Shown here: positions 7,360 through 16,474 of the stretch, one piece after another
Layout of the letters: each line of letters opens with the position of its first letter
Position numbering within the stretch: position 1 is the stretch's first letter
Origin: JAGOCV01 sp049445855
GTDB lineage: Bacteria; Pseudomonadota; Gammaproteobacteria; Burkholderiales; Burkholderiaceae_C
Direction: 5' to 3'
Assembly (NCBI RefSeq): GCF_049445855.1
Contig: NZ_JBMSDV010000003.1
Span: 647,572 to 711,571 of the forward strand
DNA length: 64,000 bases
The notes under the pieces: generated by a model
What the model was told of the DNA's origin: nothing
Databases searched by the model: none
The model's input: the letters and a program-made list of their open reading frames with translations, nothing else
Made by a program: the position numbers and the translations under genes

Positions 7360-9146
7360 GCGCAGTCCTTCAGCCCACCATCACCGCCAAGACCAAGTAC
7401 ATCGGCCCGCTGGACTGGCGTCGCATCGTCGAATGGTTGAGCGAGGATGGCGTGATCAGCCAGGAAGAGGCGCAACGCACCATCGCGCGCATCGCGCAGG
7501 CCGAGAGTTCGCAGAACCCGCTCGTGCGGCTGGCCAGCGTGGCCATGGCGCGTGCCAGCGATGGCAAGCCGCTGGACATCGAGAAGCTGTGCCAGTGGCT
7601 GGCGGGCTACGCGGGCCTGGAATACCTGCGCATCGATCCGCTGAAGGTGGATGTGGGCAAGGTGGCCGACGCCATGAGCGCGGCCTATGCCGAGCGGCAC
7701 AGGATTCTCCCGGTGCAGGTGAGCCCGACTGAACTGGTGGTCGCCACGGCCGAGCCTTTCATCAACGACTGGGTCTCCGAGGTCGAGCGCCAGTCCAAGC
7801 GCAAGGTCAAGCGTGTCATCTCGAACCCGCAGGAAATCCAGCGCTTCACGGCGGAGTTCTTTGCACTCGCCAAGTCGGTGCGTGCGGCGCAGAAGGCCGG
7901 CGGCAACCAGGGCGCGGCCACGTTCGAGCAACTGGTCGAACTCGGCCGCAGCAACAAGCAGCTCGACGCCAACGACCAGGGCGTCGTGCAGGTGGTGGAC
8001 TGGCTCTGGCAATACGCGTTCGACCAGCGCGCGAGCGATATCCATCTGGAGCCGCGCCGTGAACAGGGCGTGATCCGCTTCCGTATCGACGGCGTGCTGC
8101 AGCCCGTCTACCAGTTGCCCATGGGTGTGATGAACGCGATCACCGCGCGCATCAAGCTGCTGGGCCGCATGGACATCATGGAAAAGCGCCGTCCGCAGGA
8201 CGGCCGCGTGAAAGTGCGCAACATCCGCGGTGACGAGGTCGAAATGCGCCTGTCGACGCTGCCCACGGCCTTCGGCGAGAAGACCGTGATGCGTATCTTC
8301 GATCCCGACACCGCCGTGAAGGACCTCGACGCGCTCGGCTTCTCCAGCCATGACGCGCAGCGTTGGGAGACCATGGTCAAACGGCCCAACGGCATCATCC
8401 TGGTGACCGGCCCGACCGGCGCCGGCAAGACCACCACGCTGTACTCCACGCTCAAGCGTGTGGCGACGGAAGAGGTGAACGTCAGTACGGTGGAAGACCC
8501 GATCGAAATGATCGAGCCTGCGTTCAACCAGACGCAGGTGCAGCACCAGCTCGATTTCGGCTTCCTCGAAGGGCTGCGTGCCCTGATGCGCCAGGACCCG
8601 GACATCATCATGGTGGGCGAAATCCGCGACCTCGCGACGGCCGAGGCTGCGGTGCAGGCCGCGCTGACGGGCCACCTTGTGTTTTCCACGCTCCACACCA
8701 ACGATGCGCCGTCGGCCATCACCCGCCTGATGGATCTCGGCGTGCCGCCTTACCTGATCAACGCGACGATGCTGGGCGTGCTGGCCCAGCGGCTGGTGCG
8801 CACGCTGTGCAAGCAGTGCAAGGAGCCCGACGAGTCGATGACGCGCGAGCAGCTCAGCGAATACGTGAAGCCCTGGAAGATCAACGGCGGCTATCGGCCC
8901 TACAAGGCGGTGGGCTGCGTCGACTGCCGCATGACGGGCTTCCTGGGCCGGATGGGCCTTTACGAATTGCTGACGATCTCGCCGGAGTTCCGCACCCGTG
9001 TGGACCGCGAACCCAGCATCGACGGTCTGCGCAAGCAGGCCGTGACGGACGGCATGCGTCCGCTTCGCCTGGCCGGTGCGCTGCGCGTGGCGGAAGGGCT
9101 CACGACGATCGAGGAAGTCCTGGCCGCCACGCCGCCGCTGGACTGA
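7356..9146 (+). CDS. GspE/PilB family secretion or pilus ATPase
   Basis: The ATG at 7356 overlaps the previous stop by four bases. The 596-residue protein has an N-terminal GspE/MshEN-type domain and a C-terminal AAA-like motor: Walker A GPTGAGKTT at about 351-359, Asp box, His box, and Walker B with MVGEIRD near 415. A tetracysteine zinc element (CKQCK at about 483-487 and CVDCR at about 520) is present, as in extension ATPases. These hexamers power type II secretion or type IV pilus assembly. No other secretion or pilus gene lies in the window, so the partner machine must be encoded elsewhere. Confidence 0.9.
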   Translation: MSAVLQPTITAKTKYIGPLDWRRIVEWLSEDGVISQEEAQRTIARIAQAESSQNPLVRLASVAMARASDGKPLDIEKLCQWLAGYAGLEYLRIDPLKVDVGKVADAMSAAYAERHRILPVQVSPTELVVATAEPFINDWVSEVERQSKRKVKRVISNPQEIQRFTAEFFALAKSVRAAQKAGGNQGAATFEQLVELGRSNKQLDANDQGVVQVVDWLWQYAFDQRASDIHLEPRREQGVIRFRIDGVLQPVYQLPMGVMNAITARIKLLGRMDIMEKRRPQDGRVKVRNIRGDEVEMRLSTLPTAFGEKTVMRIFDPDTAVKDLDALGFSSHDAQRWETMVKRPNGIILVTGPTGAGKTTTLYSTLKRVATEEVNVSTVEDPIEMIEPAFNQTQVQHQLDFGFLEGLRALMRQDPDIIMVGEIRDLATAEAAVQAALTGHLVFSTLHTNDAPSAITRLMDLGVPPYLINATMLGVLAQRLVRTLCKQCKEPDESMTREQLSEYVKPWKINGGYRPYKAVGCVDCRMTGFLGRMGLYELLTISPEFRTRVDREPSIDGLRKQAVTDGMRPLRLAGALRVAEGLTTIEEVLAATPPLD

Positions 9147-9161
9147 TTCTTTCGGTCTAAA

Positions 9162-9199
9162 CATGCACCCTCGCGGTGCATGCACCACACACCTAGGTG
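9162..9199. other. Inverted repeats after the GspE/PilB gene
   Basis: An eight-base-pair hairpin CATGCACC-CTCGC-GGTGCATG (9162-9182) is followed by the perfect palindrome CACCTAGGTG (9190-9199). There is no T-run, so the hairpin is not a standard intrinsic terminator. It may end transcription inefficiently or serve as an operator for tctBA, which starts at 9287. Confidence 0.3.
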
Positions 9200-9286
9200 A
9201 AACCCTCGATAGGTGATATCCACATCCGTTCAACCTGACTTGGAGGTCAGAATGCGCCTGCACTTGAAAATCAAGAGGAGTGTGCT

Positions 9287-9775
9287 GTGAACATCAAAAG
9301 TCAGAAGGACTTTTTCTCCGGCCTGCTTTATACGGCGGTCGGCGTGGCTTTTGCGTGGGGCGCCACGAACTACAACATCGGCTCGGGTGCGCGCATGGGC
9401 CCCGGCTACTTCCCTCTCATGCTTGGCATCCTGCTGGCCTTCATCGGCGGCGTCGTGATGTTCAAGGCATTGGTCGTCGAGACCGAAGATGGTGACAAGA
9501 TCGGCAAGTGGGCGTGGAAGCCGCTGGCCTACATCATCGGCGCCAACCTGCTGTTCGGCGTGCTGCTCGGTGGTCTCCCGAGATTCGGCATCCCGGCCAT
9601 GGGCCTGATCGCCGGTATCTACGGCCTGACCATCGTCGCCAGCCTCGCGGGCACCAAGTTCAAGATCGGCGAAGTGTTGATCCTTGCCACGGTGCTGGCC
9701 CTGGGCAGCTACCTGGCTTTCGTTGTGGCGCTCAAGCTGCAGTTTCCGGTGTGGCCCACTTTCATCACGGGCTGA
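9287..9775 (+). CDS. tctB: Tripartite tricarboxylate transporter small membrane subunit TctB
   Basis: The start is a GTG at 9287 with AAGAGGAG seven bases upstream. The 162-residue protein has four predicted membrane segments and the TctB family pattern, including GSGARMGPGYFP near residue 30. TctB is the small integral subunit of TTT secondary transporters that take up carboxylates with a periplasmic TctC (Bug) receptor. The gene is followed 13 bases later by tctA. No tctC is adjacent; four orphan receptors occur elsewhere in the window. Confidence 0.92.
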   Translation: MNIKSQKDFFSGLLYTAVGVAFAWGATNYNIGSGARMGPGYFPLMLGILLAFIGGVVMFKALVVETEDGDKIGKWAWKPLAYIIGANLLFGVLLGGLPRFGIPAMGLIAGIYGLTIVASLAGTKFKIGEVLILATVLALGSYLAFVVALKLQFPVWPTFITG

Positions 9776-9788
9776 TTAGGCGAGCGAC

Positions 9789-11303
9789 ATGACAGATCTG
9801 ATCAACAACCTTTCCCTCGGCTTCAGCGTGGCCTTCACGCTGCAGAACCTGCTTTACGCGTTCGTCGGCTGTCTGCTGGGCACGCTGATCGGCGTGCTGC
9901 CCGGCGTAGGTCCCGTGGCCACCATCGCCATGCTGCTGCCCGCCACCTACGCGCTGCCTCCGGTGGCCGCGCTGATCATGCTGGCCGGCATCTACTACGG
10001 TGCGCAGTACGGCGGCTCCACCACCGCGATCCTGGTGAACCTGCCGGGCGAATCTTCCTCGGTGGTGACCGTGATCGACGGGTACCAGATGGCCCGCAAG
10101 GGGCGCGCGGGCCCGGCGCTCGCTGCGGCGGGCATCGGCTCGTTCTTTGCGGGCTGCGTGGGCACACTCGTGCTTGCAGGCTTTGCAGCACCGCTGACCG
10201 AGGTGGCCTTCAAGTTCGGCCCGGCCGAATACTTCTCGCTGATGATCCTGGGCCTGATCGGCGCCGTGGTGCTGGCTTCGGGCTCGCTTGTCAAGGCCGT
10301 CGGCATGATCGTGCTGGGCCTGCTGCTCGGGCTGATCGGGACGGACGTGAATTCGGGCGTTGCACGCTATTCGTTCGACATTCCGGAATTGACCGACGGC
10401 ATCGGCTTCATCGTCATCGCAATGGGCGTGTTCGGCTACGGGGAAATCATCCACAACCTGTCGCAGCCCGAAGATGAGCGCGAAGTGTTCACGGGCAAGG
10501 TCACGCACTTGTACCCGTCTGCGGAGGATTTCAAGCGCATGGTGCCGGCTGTGCTGCGCGGCACGGCGTTGGGCGCTTCACTGGGCATCCTGCCCGGCGG
10601 CGGTGCGCTGCTGTCGGCTTTTGCGGCCTACACGATCGAGAAGAAGACCAAGCTCAAGCCCGGGGAAGTGCCGTTCGGCAAGGGCAACATCCGTGGTGTC
10701 GCGGCACCCGAATCCGCCAACAACGCCGGTTCGCAGACTTCGTTCATCCCGCTGCTCACCCTGGGCATTCCGCCCAACGCCGTGATGGCGCTGATGGTCG
10801 GCGCCATGACCATCCACAACATCCAGCCCGGCCCGCAGGTCATGACCAGCAACCCCGAGCTGTTCTGGGGCCTGATCGCCTCGATGTGGATCGGCAACGC
10901 CATGCTGATCATCCTGAACCTGCCGCTGATCGGCATCTGGATCAAGCTGCTGACCGTGCCCTACCGCTGGCTGTTCCCCTCCATCGTGCTGTTCTGCGCG
11001 ATCGGCGTGTACTCGACCAACAACAACACCTGGGACATCTGGATGGTCGCGATCTTCGGTGTGATCGGCTACGTGTTCATCAAGCTGGGCATGGAACCCG
11101 CACCGCTGCTGCTGGGCTTCATCCTGGGGCCGATGATGGAAGAGAACCTGCGCCGTGCACTGCTGCTCTCGCGCGGCGACTGGAGTGTGTTCGTCACGCG
11201 TCCGCTGTCGGCCGGTCTGCTGGCGGCTGCCGTGCTGCTGCTTATCATCGTGCTGCTCCCGGCCGTGAAGAAGCAGCGTGAAGAAGCGTTCGTCGAAGAC
11301 TGA
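9789..11303 (+). CDS. tctA: Tripartite tricarboxylate transporter large membrane subunit TctA
   Basis: The 504-residue protein is a full-length TctA with about twelve membrane segments. The family's repeated glycine motifs are present: GVLPGVGPVATIAMLLP near residue 35 and GILPGGGALLSAFAAY near 263, together with APESANNAG. It forms the cation-coupled channel that receives substrate from a TctC/Bug protein. It is cotranscribed with tctB, and a strong terminator follows at 11325. Confidence 0.95.
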   Translation: MTDLINNLSLGFSVAFTLQNLLYAFVGCLLGTLIGVLPGVGPVATIAMLLPATYALPPVAALIMLAGIYYGAQYGGSTTAILVNLPGESSSVVTVIDGYQMARKGRAGPALAAAGIGSFFAGCVGTLVLAGFAAPLTEVAFKFGPAEYFSLMILGLIGAVVLASGSLVKAVGMIVLGLLLGLIGTDVNSGVARYSFDIPELTDGIGFIVIAMGVFGYGEIIHNLSQPEDEREVFTGKVTHLYPSAEDFKRMVPAVLRGTALGASLGILPGGGALLSAFAAYTIEKKTKLKPGEVPFGKGNIRGVAAPESANNAGSQTSFIPLLTLGIPPNAVMALMVGAMTIHNIQPGPQVMTSNPELFWGLIASMWIGNAMLIILNLPLIGIWIKLLTVPYRWLFPSIVLFCAIGVYSTNNNTWDIWMVAIFGVIGYVFIKLGMEPAPLLLGFILGPMMEENLRRALLLSRGDWSVFVTRPLSAGLLAAAVLLLIIVLLPAVKKQREEAFVED

Positions 11304-11324
11304 GCAAGTTGCCTGACCGGAAAG

Positions 11325-11349
11325 CGGCGCCCCTGTGGCGCCGTTTTTC
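11325..11349 (+). terminator. Intrinsic terminator after tctA
   Basis: The perfect seven-base-pair stem CGGCGCC/GGCGCCG with a five-base loop is followed by five Ts. It lies 22 bases after the tctA stop and 20 bases before the next ATG, and should separate tctBA from the gamma-glutamyltransferase gene. Confidence 0.8.
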
Positions 11350-11368
11350 TTTGCCGATAATCCATTCC

Positions 11369-12991
11369 ATGTCCTTCAATTTCCACAATCCCTACCTGTC
11401 CACGCGCACGCCGGTATTCGCGCGCAACGTGGTGTCCACTTCGCACCCGTTGGCCGCGCAGGCGGGGCTGCGCATCCTGCACCAGGGCGGCAATGCCGTG
11501 GACGCGGCGATCGCTGCCGCAGCCGCCATCACGATCGTCGAGCCAGTGAGCAATGGCCTGGGCAGCGACGCGTTCTGCATCCTGTGGGACGGCAAGGAAC
11601 TGCACGGCCTGAATGCGTCAGGTCGCGCCCCCGCAACGTGGACGCCGGAATACTTCAGGAAAAAATACGGGGCGGACAGCAAGGCCCCGCCCAAGCGCGG
11701 CGTCGACACGGTCACCGTGCCAGGTGCCGTGGGTAGCTGGGTCGCGCTGTCGGAACGCTTCGGCAAGCTGCCGTTCGCGGACCTGCTCCAGCCCGCCATC
11801 GAGATCGCCGAGCGAGGCTATCTCGTGTCGCCCGTGGTGCAGCAGAAGTGGTCGGCAGCGACCGACGAGCTGCGCAACCAGCCCGGCTTTGCCGACGCCT
11901 TCCTGCCCTGGGGCCGTGCGCCCAACGTCGGCGAACTGTTCCAGTTCAGAACCGCCGCGCGCGGCCTGCGTGCCATTGCGCAAAGCAAGGGCGCGGCCTT
12001 CTACGGTGGCGAGATCGCCCAGGCCATCGAGAAATTCGCGGCGGCCAATGGCGGCAGCATCAAGGCGTCCGACTTCGCGGGCTACAAGCCGGAGTGGGTC
12101 ACGCCGATCAGCAAGGACTATCGCGGCCACACGCTGCATGAGATTCCGCCGAACGGGCAAGGCATCACCGCGCTGATGGCACTGGGCATCCTCAACCAGT
12201 TCGACGTGGCGGGCCTGAAGGTGGACGGCGTCGACTCGCAGCACTTGCAGATCGAGGCGATCAAGCTCGCTTTCGCCGATGTGTACCGCTACGTGGCCGA
12301 GCCATCGTCGATGGAGGTGACCGCCGCGCAAATGCTGGACGACGCGTACCTCGCGTCGCGTGCCAAACTGATCGACATGAAGAAGGCGCAGGATTTCGGT
12401 GCGGGCAATCCGGTCAAGGGTGGCACGATCTACCTCACCGCGGCCGACGAGAACGGCATGATGGTGAGCTTCATCCAGAGCAACTACATGGGCTTCGGCT
12501 CGGGTTGCGTGGAGCCGCAGTTCGGCATCAGCCTGCAGAACCGCGGGCATGCCTTCAGCGTCGACGACAAGGGCCTGAACCCCGCCAACATCGTGGCACC
12601 GGGCAAGCGGCCGTTCCACACCATCATCCCCGGCTTCCTCACGAAGGACGGCGCGCCTGTGATGAGCTTCGGCGTGATGGGCGCCAACATGCAGCCGCAA
12701 GGCCACGTGCAGACGCTGGTGCGCATGCTCGACTACGGCCAGAACCCGCAGGCCGCATGCGATGCACCGCGCTGGCGCTACAACGCCGGCTTCGAGATCA
12801 ACGTGGAAACCTCGATGGACCCTGCCACCGTGCAAGGCCTGTCCGCGCGCGGCCACAAGATGGCCGTCATCAGCGACAACTACCAGGACTACGGCGCCGG
12901 CCAGTTCATCTGGCGCATGGGTGACCCGGCGAAGGAAGGCTACGTCGTGGCGAGCGATCCGCGCCGCGACGGGCTGGCTGCCGGGTTCTGA
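11369..12991 (+). CDS. Gamma-glutamyltransferase-like Ntn hydrolase
   Basis: I chose ATG 11369 because the longer frame from 11309 runs through the terminator. The 540-residue protein has the GGT fold: GGNAVDAAIAAA near residue 40, then the KGGTIYLTAAD segment where Thr of about residue 352 is the expected autoprocessing nucleophile, and later GKRPFHTIIP. There is no signal peptide, so it is probably cytoplasmic, like the YwrD-type members, and may act on gamma-glutamyl or related amides other than glutathione. An EamA transporter gene overlaps its stop by one base. Confidence 0.88.
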   Translation: MSFNFHNPYLSTRTPVFARNVVSTSHPLAAQAGLRILHQGGNAVDAAIAAAAAITIVEPVSNGLGSDAFCILWDGKELHGLNASGRAPATWTPEYFRKKYGADSKAPPKRGVDTVTVPGAVGSWVALSERFGKLPFADLLQPAIEIAERGYLVSPVVQQKWSAATDELRNQPGFADAFLPWGRAPNVGELFQFRTAARGLRAIAQSKGAAFYGGEIAQAIEKFAAANGGSIKASDFAGYKPEWVTPISKDYRGHTLHEIPPNGQGITALMALGILNQFDVAGLKVDGVDSQHLQIEAIKLAFADVYRYVAEPSSMEVTAAQMLDDAYLASRAKLIDMKKAQDFGAGNPVKGGTIYLTAADENGMMVSFIQSNYMGFGSGCVEPQFGISLQNRGHAFSVDDKGLNPANIVAPGKRPFHTIIPGFLTKDGAPVMSFGVMGANMQPQGHVQTLVRMLDYGQNPQAACDAPRWRYNAGFEINVETSMDPATVQGLSARGHKMAVISDNYQDYGAGQFIWRMGDPAKEGYVVASDPRRDGLAAGF

Positions 12992-13938
12992 TGTCTTCGT
13001 CGAATACGGCACCGACGAACCTGCTGCCCGGCCTTGCACTGGCCGGCTTGGGTGCGATTGCCTTCAGCGGCAAGGCGATCATCGTCAAGCTCGCGTACCG
13101 CCATGGCGTGGATGCGGTCACGCTCATCATGTATCGCATGTTGTTCGCCTTGCCCATCTTCGCCGTGATGGCGTGGTGGGCGAGCCGTGGCAAGCCGCCG
13201 CTCACGCGCGAGGACTGGATCGCCGTGGTGTGGCTCGGCTTCACCGGCTACTACCTTGCGAGTTTTCTCGACTTCGCGGGGCTGGCCTACATCACCGCGA
13301 GCCTCGAGCGGCTCATCCTGTACCTGAACCCCACGCTCGTGCTGCTGATGGGCTGGCTCATGTACCGCCGCAAGGCCACGCGCATCCAGATGGTGGGCAT
13401 GGCGATCAGCTATGCCGGCGTGCTGCTGGTGTTCGGGCATGAACTGCAGATCGTCGCGGGCGTGCAGACGGCATGGGGCGCGGCGCTCGTCTTTGCCAGC
13501 GCGATCAGCTATGCGGTCTATCTCGTCTACAGCGGCCAGGTGGTGCAGCGGCTCGGGTCGCTGCGGCTCGTGGGCCTGGCGACCAGCGTGGCATGCATCT
13601 GCTGCATCGTGCAGTTCCTGCTGCTGCGACCCATCGATGTGGCCTTGTCCGTTGCGCCGCAGGTGATCTGGCTGTCCGTGCTGAACGCGACGCTGTGCAC
13701 CGCCGCGCCGGTGCTGATGGTGATGATGGCCATCGAGCGCGTGGGCTCCAGCATGGCATCGCAGATGGGCATGGTCGGCCCCATGTCCACCATCATCATG
13801 GGCGTGGTGATCCTGGGCGAACCCTTCACCGGCTGGATCGCCGTCGGAACGGTGCTCGTGATCGCAGGGATCTACGTCTTCACGCGCGGCGGCAGGCCGG
13901 CCGCCGCGGTCGGGGTCAAACCGATCCGTGATCAGTAG
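12991..13938 (+). CDS. EamA/DMT family transporter
   Basis: The 315-residue protein has ten predicted membrane segments in two EamA repeats, the usual form of drug/metabolite transporters that export amino acids or other small molecules. Its ATG overlaps the stop of the gamma-glutamyltransferase gene (TGATG), so the two are probably translated together and may share a metabolite. The 3' end overlaps the convergent SDR gene by seven bases. Confidence 0.88.
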   Translation: MSSSNTAPTNLLPGLALAGLGAIAFSGKAIIVKLAYRHGVDAVTLIMYRMLFALPIFAVMAWWASRGKPPLTREDWIAVVWLGFTGYYLASFLDFAGLAYITASLERLILYLNPTLVLLMGWLMYRRKATRIQMVGMAISYAGVLLVFGHELQIVAGVQTAWGAALVFASAISYAVYLVYSGQVVQRLGSLRLVGLATSVACICCIVQFLLLRPIDVALSVAPQVIWLSVLNATLCTAAPVLMVMMAIERVGSSMASQMGMVGPMSTIIMGVVILGEPFTGWIAVGTVLVIAGIYVFTRGGRPAAAVGVKPIRDQ

Positions 13939-14723
13939 GTGCCGGGGTAGGCACCGCCATCGGCCAGGATGTTCTGCCCGGTGATGTAGCCCGCGTGCAT
14001 GCTGCACAGGAAGGCGCAGATCGCACCGAACTCCTGTGCGTTGCCGAAGCGCTGCGCCGGAATGTTCTTGCGGCGGCTGTCGGCCACGGCTTCGACGGAC
14101 TGCCCTGTTTTCTTCGACGCGCCGACCAGCGTGCCGCGCAGGCGGTCGGTGTCGAACGCGCCGGGCAGCAGGTTGTTGATCGTCACGTTGTTGGATGCGA
14201 GCTTCGTCGTGCGCGCGACACCCGCCACGAAGCCGGTCAGCCCGCTGCGCGCACCGTTGGACAGGCCCAGGATGTCGATGGGCGCCTTCACCGCGCTGGA
14301 CGTGATGTTGACGATGCGGCCATAGCCGCGCGCAGCCATGCCGTCCACCGTCGCCTTGATGAGCTCGATGGGCGTGAGCATGTTGGCGTCGACGGCCTTG
14401 ATCCAGGCATCGCGGTCCCAGTCGCGGAAGTCACCGGGCGGCGGGCCGCCGGCATTCGTCACGACGATGTCGTAGTCGGCCTGTGCGGCAAAAGCCTGCT
14501 CGCGGCCCTGCGGCGTGGTGATGTCGGCGGCGACCTGCAGCACCTGCGCGCCATGCTTCGCTTCCGCCGCGAGCGCCTGCGCCGCCTGCGCCAGTGCGTC
14601 GGCACCGCGCGCCATGATGACCACGTTCACGCCCTCGGCCACCAGCGCCTGCGCGCAACCGAGGCCCAGACCCTTGCTCGCGCCGCCGACCAGCGCCCAC
14701 TTACCCTGTATGCCCAAATCCAT
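13932..14723 (-). CDS. SDR family protein lacking the catalytic Tyr-Lys pair
   Basis: The 263-residue protein is a classical-length short-chain dehydrogenase with the cofactor loop GGASKGLGLG (residues 13-22), TNAGG (89-93) and the ITSSA strand (140-144). At the position of YxxxK it has SNGAR (155-159), so both the catalytic Tyr and Lys are replaced, while the Gly-rich start and NAG motif are kept. It should still bind NAD(P) but cannot use the standard mechanism. I recall this variant as a recurring SDR subgroup, so it is probably not decay. It is divergent from an exported SH3 protein. Confidence 0.85.
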   Translation of the reverse strand: MDLGIQGKWALVGGASKGLGLGCAQALVAEGVNVVIMARGADALAQAAQALAAEAKHGAQVLQVAADITTPQGREQAFAAQADYDIVVTNAGGPPPGDFRDWDRDAWIKAVDANMLTPIELIKATVDGMAARGYGRIVNITSSAVKAPIDILGLSNGARSGLTGFVAGVARTTKLASNNVTINNLLPGAFDTDRLRGTLVGASKKTGQSVEAVADSRRKNIPAQRFGNAQEFGAICAFLCSMHAGYITGQNILADGGAYPGTY

Positions 14724-14775
14724 GCTGAACTTTCAATTGGATACACTCGCCGATGACAAAAAAGGGGGTCACCGG

Positions 14776-15378
14776 ATGAAATGGATAGCTTATTGCACTT
14801 TGCTTCTGGCGGCAGCAGCCCCGGGCATCGTGCAGGCCCAGCAACCCGTCGGCGAGGCGGCCATCGTCAAACGCGCGGCGGACTTGCGCGAGCAGCCCGG
14901 CGAATCTTCCCGTTCGCTCGGCGCGCTCGCGCCGCAGACGCCCGTGACACGTCTTCCAGAACGCAGCGGTGCCTGGGTGCGCGTCACAACGGCGCAGGGC
15001 GGCGCCGGATGGCTCCATATCTTCGATCTGACGTCGCCCAATGCGCCGACGCAAGGCGGCAGCTCCGCCACCGGCGCGCTGCGTGGCCTGACCGGGTTCT
15101 TCAACCGTTCCGCAGGCGCCAGCGCCACGACCTCGACATCCACGGTCGGCATCCGCGGCCTGGGCGCGGAAGACATTGCCAATGCCCAGCCCAACCTGAA
15201 TGCGGTGGGCCAGGCCGAGGGCCTGCGGCAGGATGCCAACGGCGCGCAGCAGTTCGCGGGCACGGCGATGCTGTCCGTCAAGCCGCTGGTCGTACTGCCC
15301 GAGCCGCCGAAGCCGCGTGCGCCGGCCAACGCCAATCCTGCGGGCGGCCAGCCCGGCAACCCGGGGATGATGCCGTGA
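14776..15378 (+). CDS. Exported SH3-domain protein
   Basis: Starting at ATG 14776, the 200-residue protein has a signal peptide (cleavage probably after VQAQ near residue 22) and one bacterial SH3 domain at about 30-85 (ADLREQPG at its start, GWLHIFDL at its end). The rest is low-complexity, ending in a Pro/Ala/Gly-rich tail. Bacterial SH3 domains usually bind peptidoglycan or peptides. Its stop overlaps the GTG of the M48 protease gene, so the pair probably works together at the cell envelope. Confidence 0.8.
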   Translation: MKWIAYCTLLLAAAAPGIVQAQQPVGEAAIVKRAADLREQPGESSRSLGALAPQTPVTRLPERSGAWVRVTTAQGGAGWLHIFDLTSPNAPTQGGSSATGALRGLTGFFNRSAGASATTSTSTVGIRGLGAEDIANAQPNLNAVGQAEGLRQDANGAQQFAGTAMLSVKPLVVLPEPPKPRAPANANPAGGQPGNPGMMP

Positions 15379-16448
15379 ACCCATTGAACACAATTCCCTT
15401 CGCACGTGCCGCGTGCATGGCCGTGCTGCTCGGCGCAACGGTGGCGCTGCCCGTGGCCGTGCAGGCGCAGGATGCCGCACGCGCACTCGGCGGCCTGTTC
15501 CAGGCCATCCGCCCGCAACAGCAGCAACAGCAGCCGCAGAATGCGCCGGCGGCGATGATCGGCAACCTCATCGGTGGCGGCTCGCCCGTGGCACCGCAAC
15601 AGGGGAACGCGGTCGATCTGGTGCGCCTGCTGTCGCAATCGGTCGAAGAGATCGACGAGCCCAAGGAAATCGAGATCGGCCGGCAACTGGCCGCCGTGTT
15701 GCTGGGCAGCAAGCCGCTGCACGGCGACATGCAGTTGCAGCGCTATGTGAACCAGCTCGGCCGCTGGATCAGCCTGCAGTCCGCGCGCCCCAACCTGCCG
15801 TGGACCTTCGCGGTGCTCGACGACACGGGCTACAACGCCTTCGCCGCGCCCGGCGGGTATGTGTTCGTGACCAAGGGATTGATCGACCAGGTGCGCGACG
15901 AAGCGGAGCTCGCCGGCATCCTCGCGCACGAGATCACCCATGTGACCGGCAAGCACCATCTCAAGGCCATGCGCAAGACCGCGCGTGCCGGCCTGCTGAC
16001 GCAGGTGGTGGGCTCACAACTCAACAACAACCTGGGCGGAGCGATTTCTGCGCAACTGCTCAGCCTGGGCAAGGACCTGTATTCCAAGGGCCTGGACCAG
16101 GATGACGAATTCGATGCCGACCGCTCCGGCGTGGCATTGGCCGCCAGCGCGGGCTTCGACCCCTACGGTCTCGTGAGCGCGCTGCTGCAGCTGCGCACCG
16201 CAACGCCCGACAACCCGGCCTTCACGCTGACCCTGAGCACGCACCCGCCGGCGCAGACGCGTCTGGATCAGCTGGAACAGGCCATGGGCAACCGGCTCGA
16301 CGCCTACACCGGTGCAGCGTCGGTCACGGTGCCGCAGCGCATGCAGCAGATGGCGGCAGCAAGCCGGCCTGCGGCAGTGCCTGCGTCCGCACCGGCTGCA
16401 AAGGCCGCACCACCGGCCAAAGCGCCGCCGCCGAAGAAGAGGCAGTAA
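15375..16448 (+). CDS. Exported M48 family metalloprotease
   Basis: The likely start is GTG 15375, overlapping the upstream stop; ATG 15417 is a shorter alternative. The 357-residue protein has a signal peptide, a Gln-rich stretch, and a zinc protease domain with HEITH at 185-189 and the third ligand Glu245 in DDEFDADR. This is the M48B/LoiP-BepA type of periplasmic protease that watches over outer-membrane proteins. No TPR domain follows. The C-terminus is a Pro/Ala/Lys-rich tail. The preceding SH3 gene is probably its partner. Confidence 0.88.
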   Translation: MNPLNTIPFARAACMAVLLGATVALPVAVQAQDAARALGGLFQAIRPQQQQQQPQNAPAAMIGNLIGGGSPVAPQQGNAVDLVRLLSQSVEEIDEPKEIEIGRQLAAVLLGSKPLHGDMQLQRYVNQLGRWISLQSARPNLPWTFAVLDDTGYNAFAAPGGYVFVTKGLIDQVRDEAELAGILAHEITHVTGKHHLKAMRKTARAGLLTQVVGSQLNNNLGGAISAQLLSLGKDLYSKGLDQDDEFDADRSGVALAASAGFDPYGLVSALLQLRTATPDNPAFTLTLSTHPPAQTRLDQLEQAMGNRLDAYTGAASVTVPQRMQQMAAASRPAAVPASAPAAKAAPPAKAPPPKKRQ

Positions 16449-16474
16449 GGAAGCGGTCCGGGACAGTGTCTCGT

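Noticed and set aside
7302..9263. Open frame of 653 codons on the minus strand
   Set aside because: Antisense to the GspE/PilB gene; His- and Arg-rich composition typical of a shadow frame.
11618..13039. Open frame of 473 codons on the minus strand
   Set aside because: Antisense to the gamma-glutamyltransferase gene.
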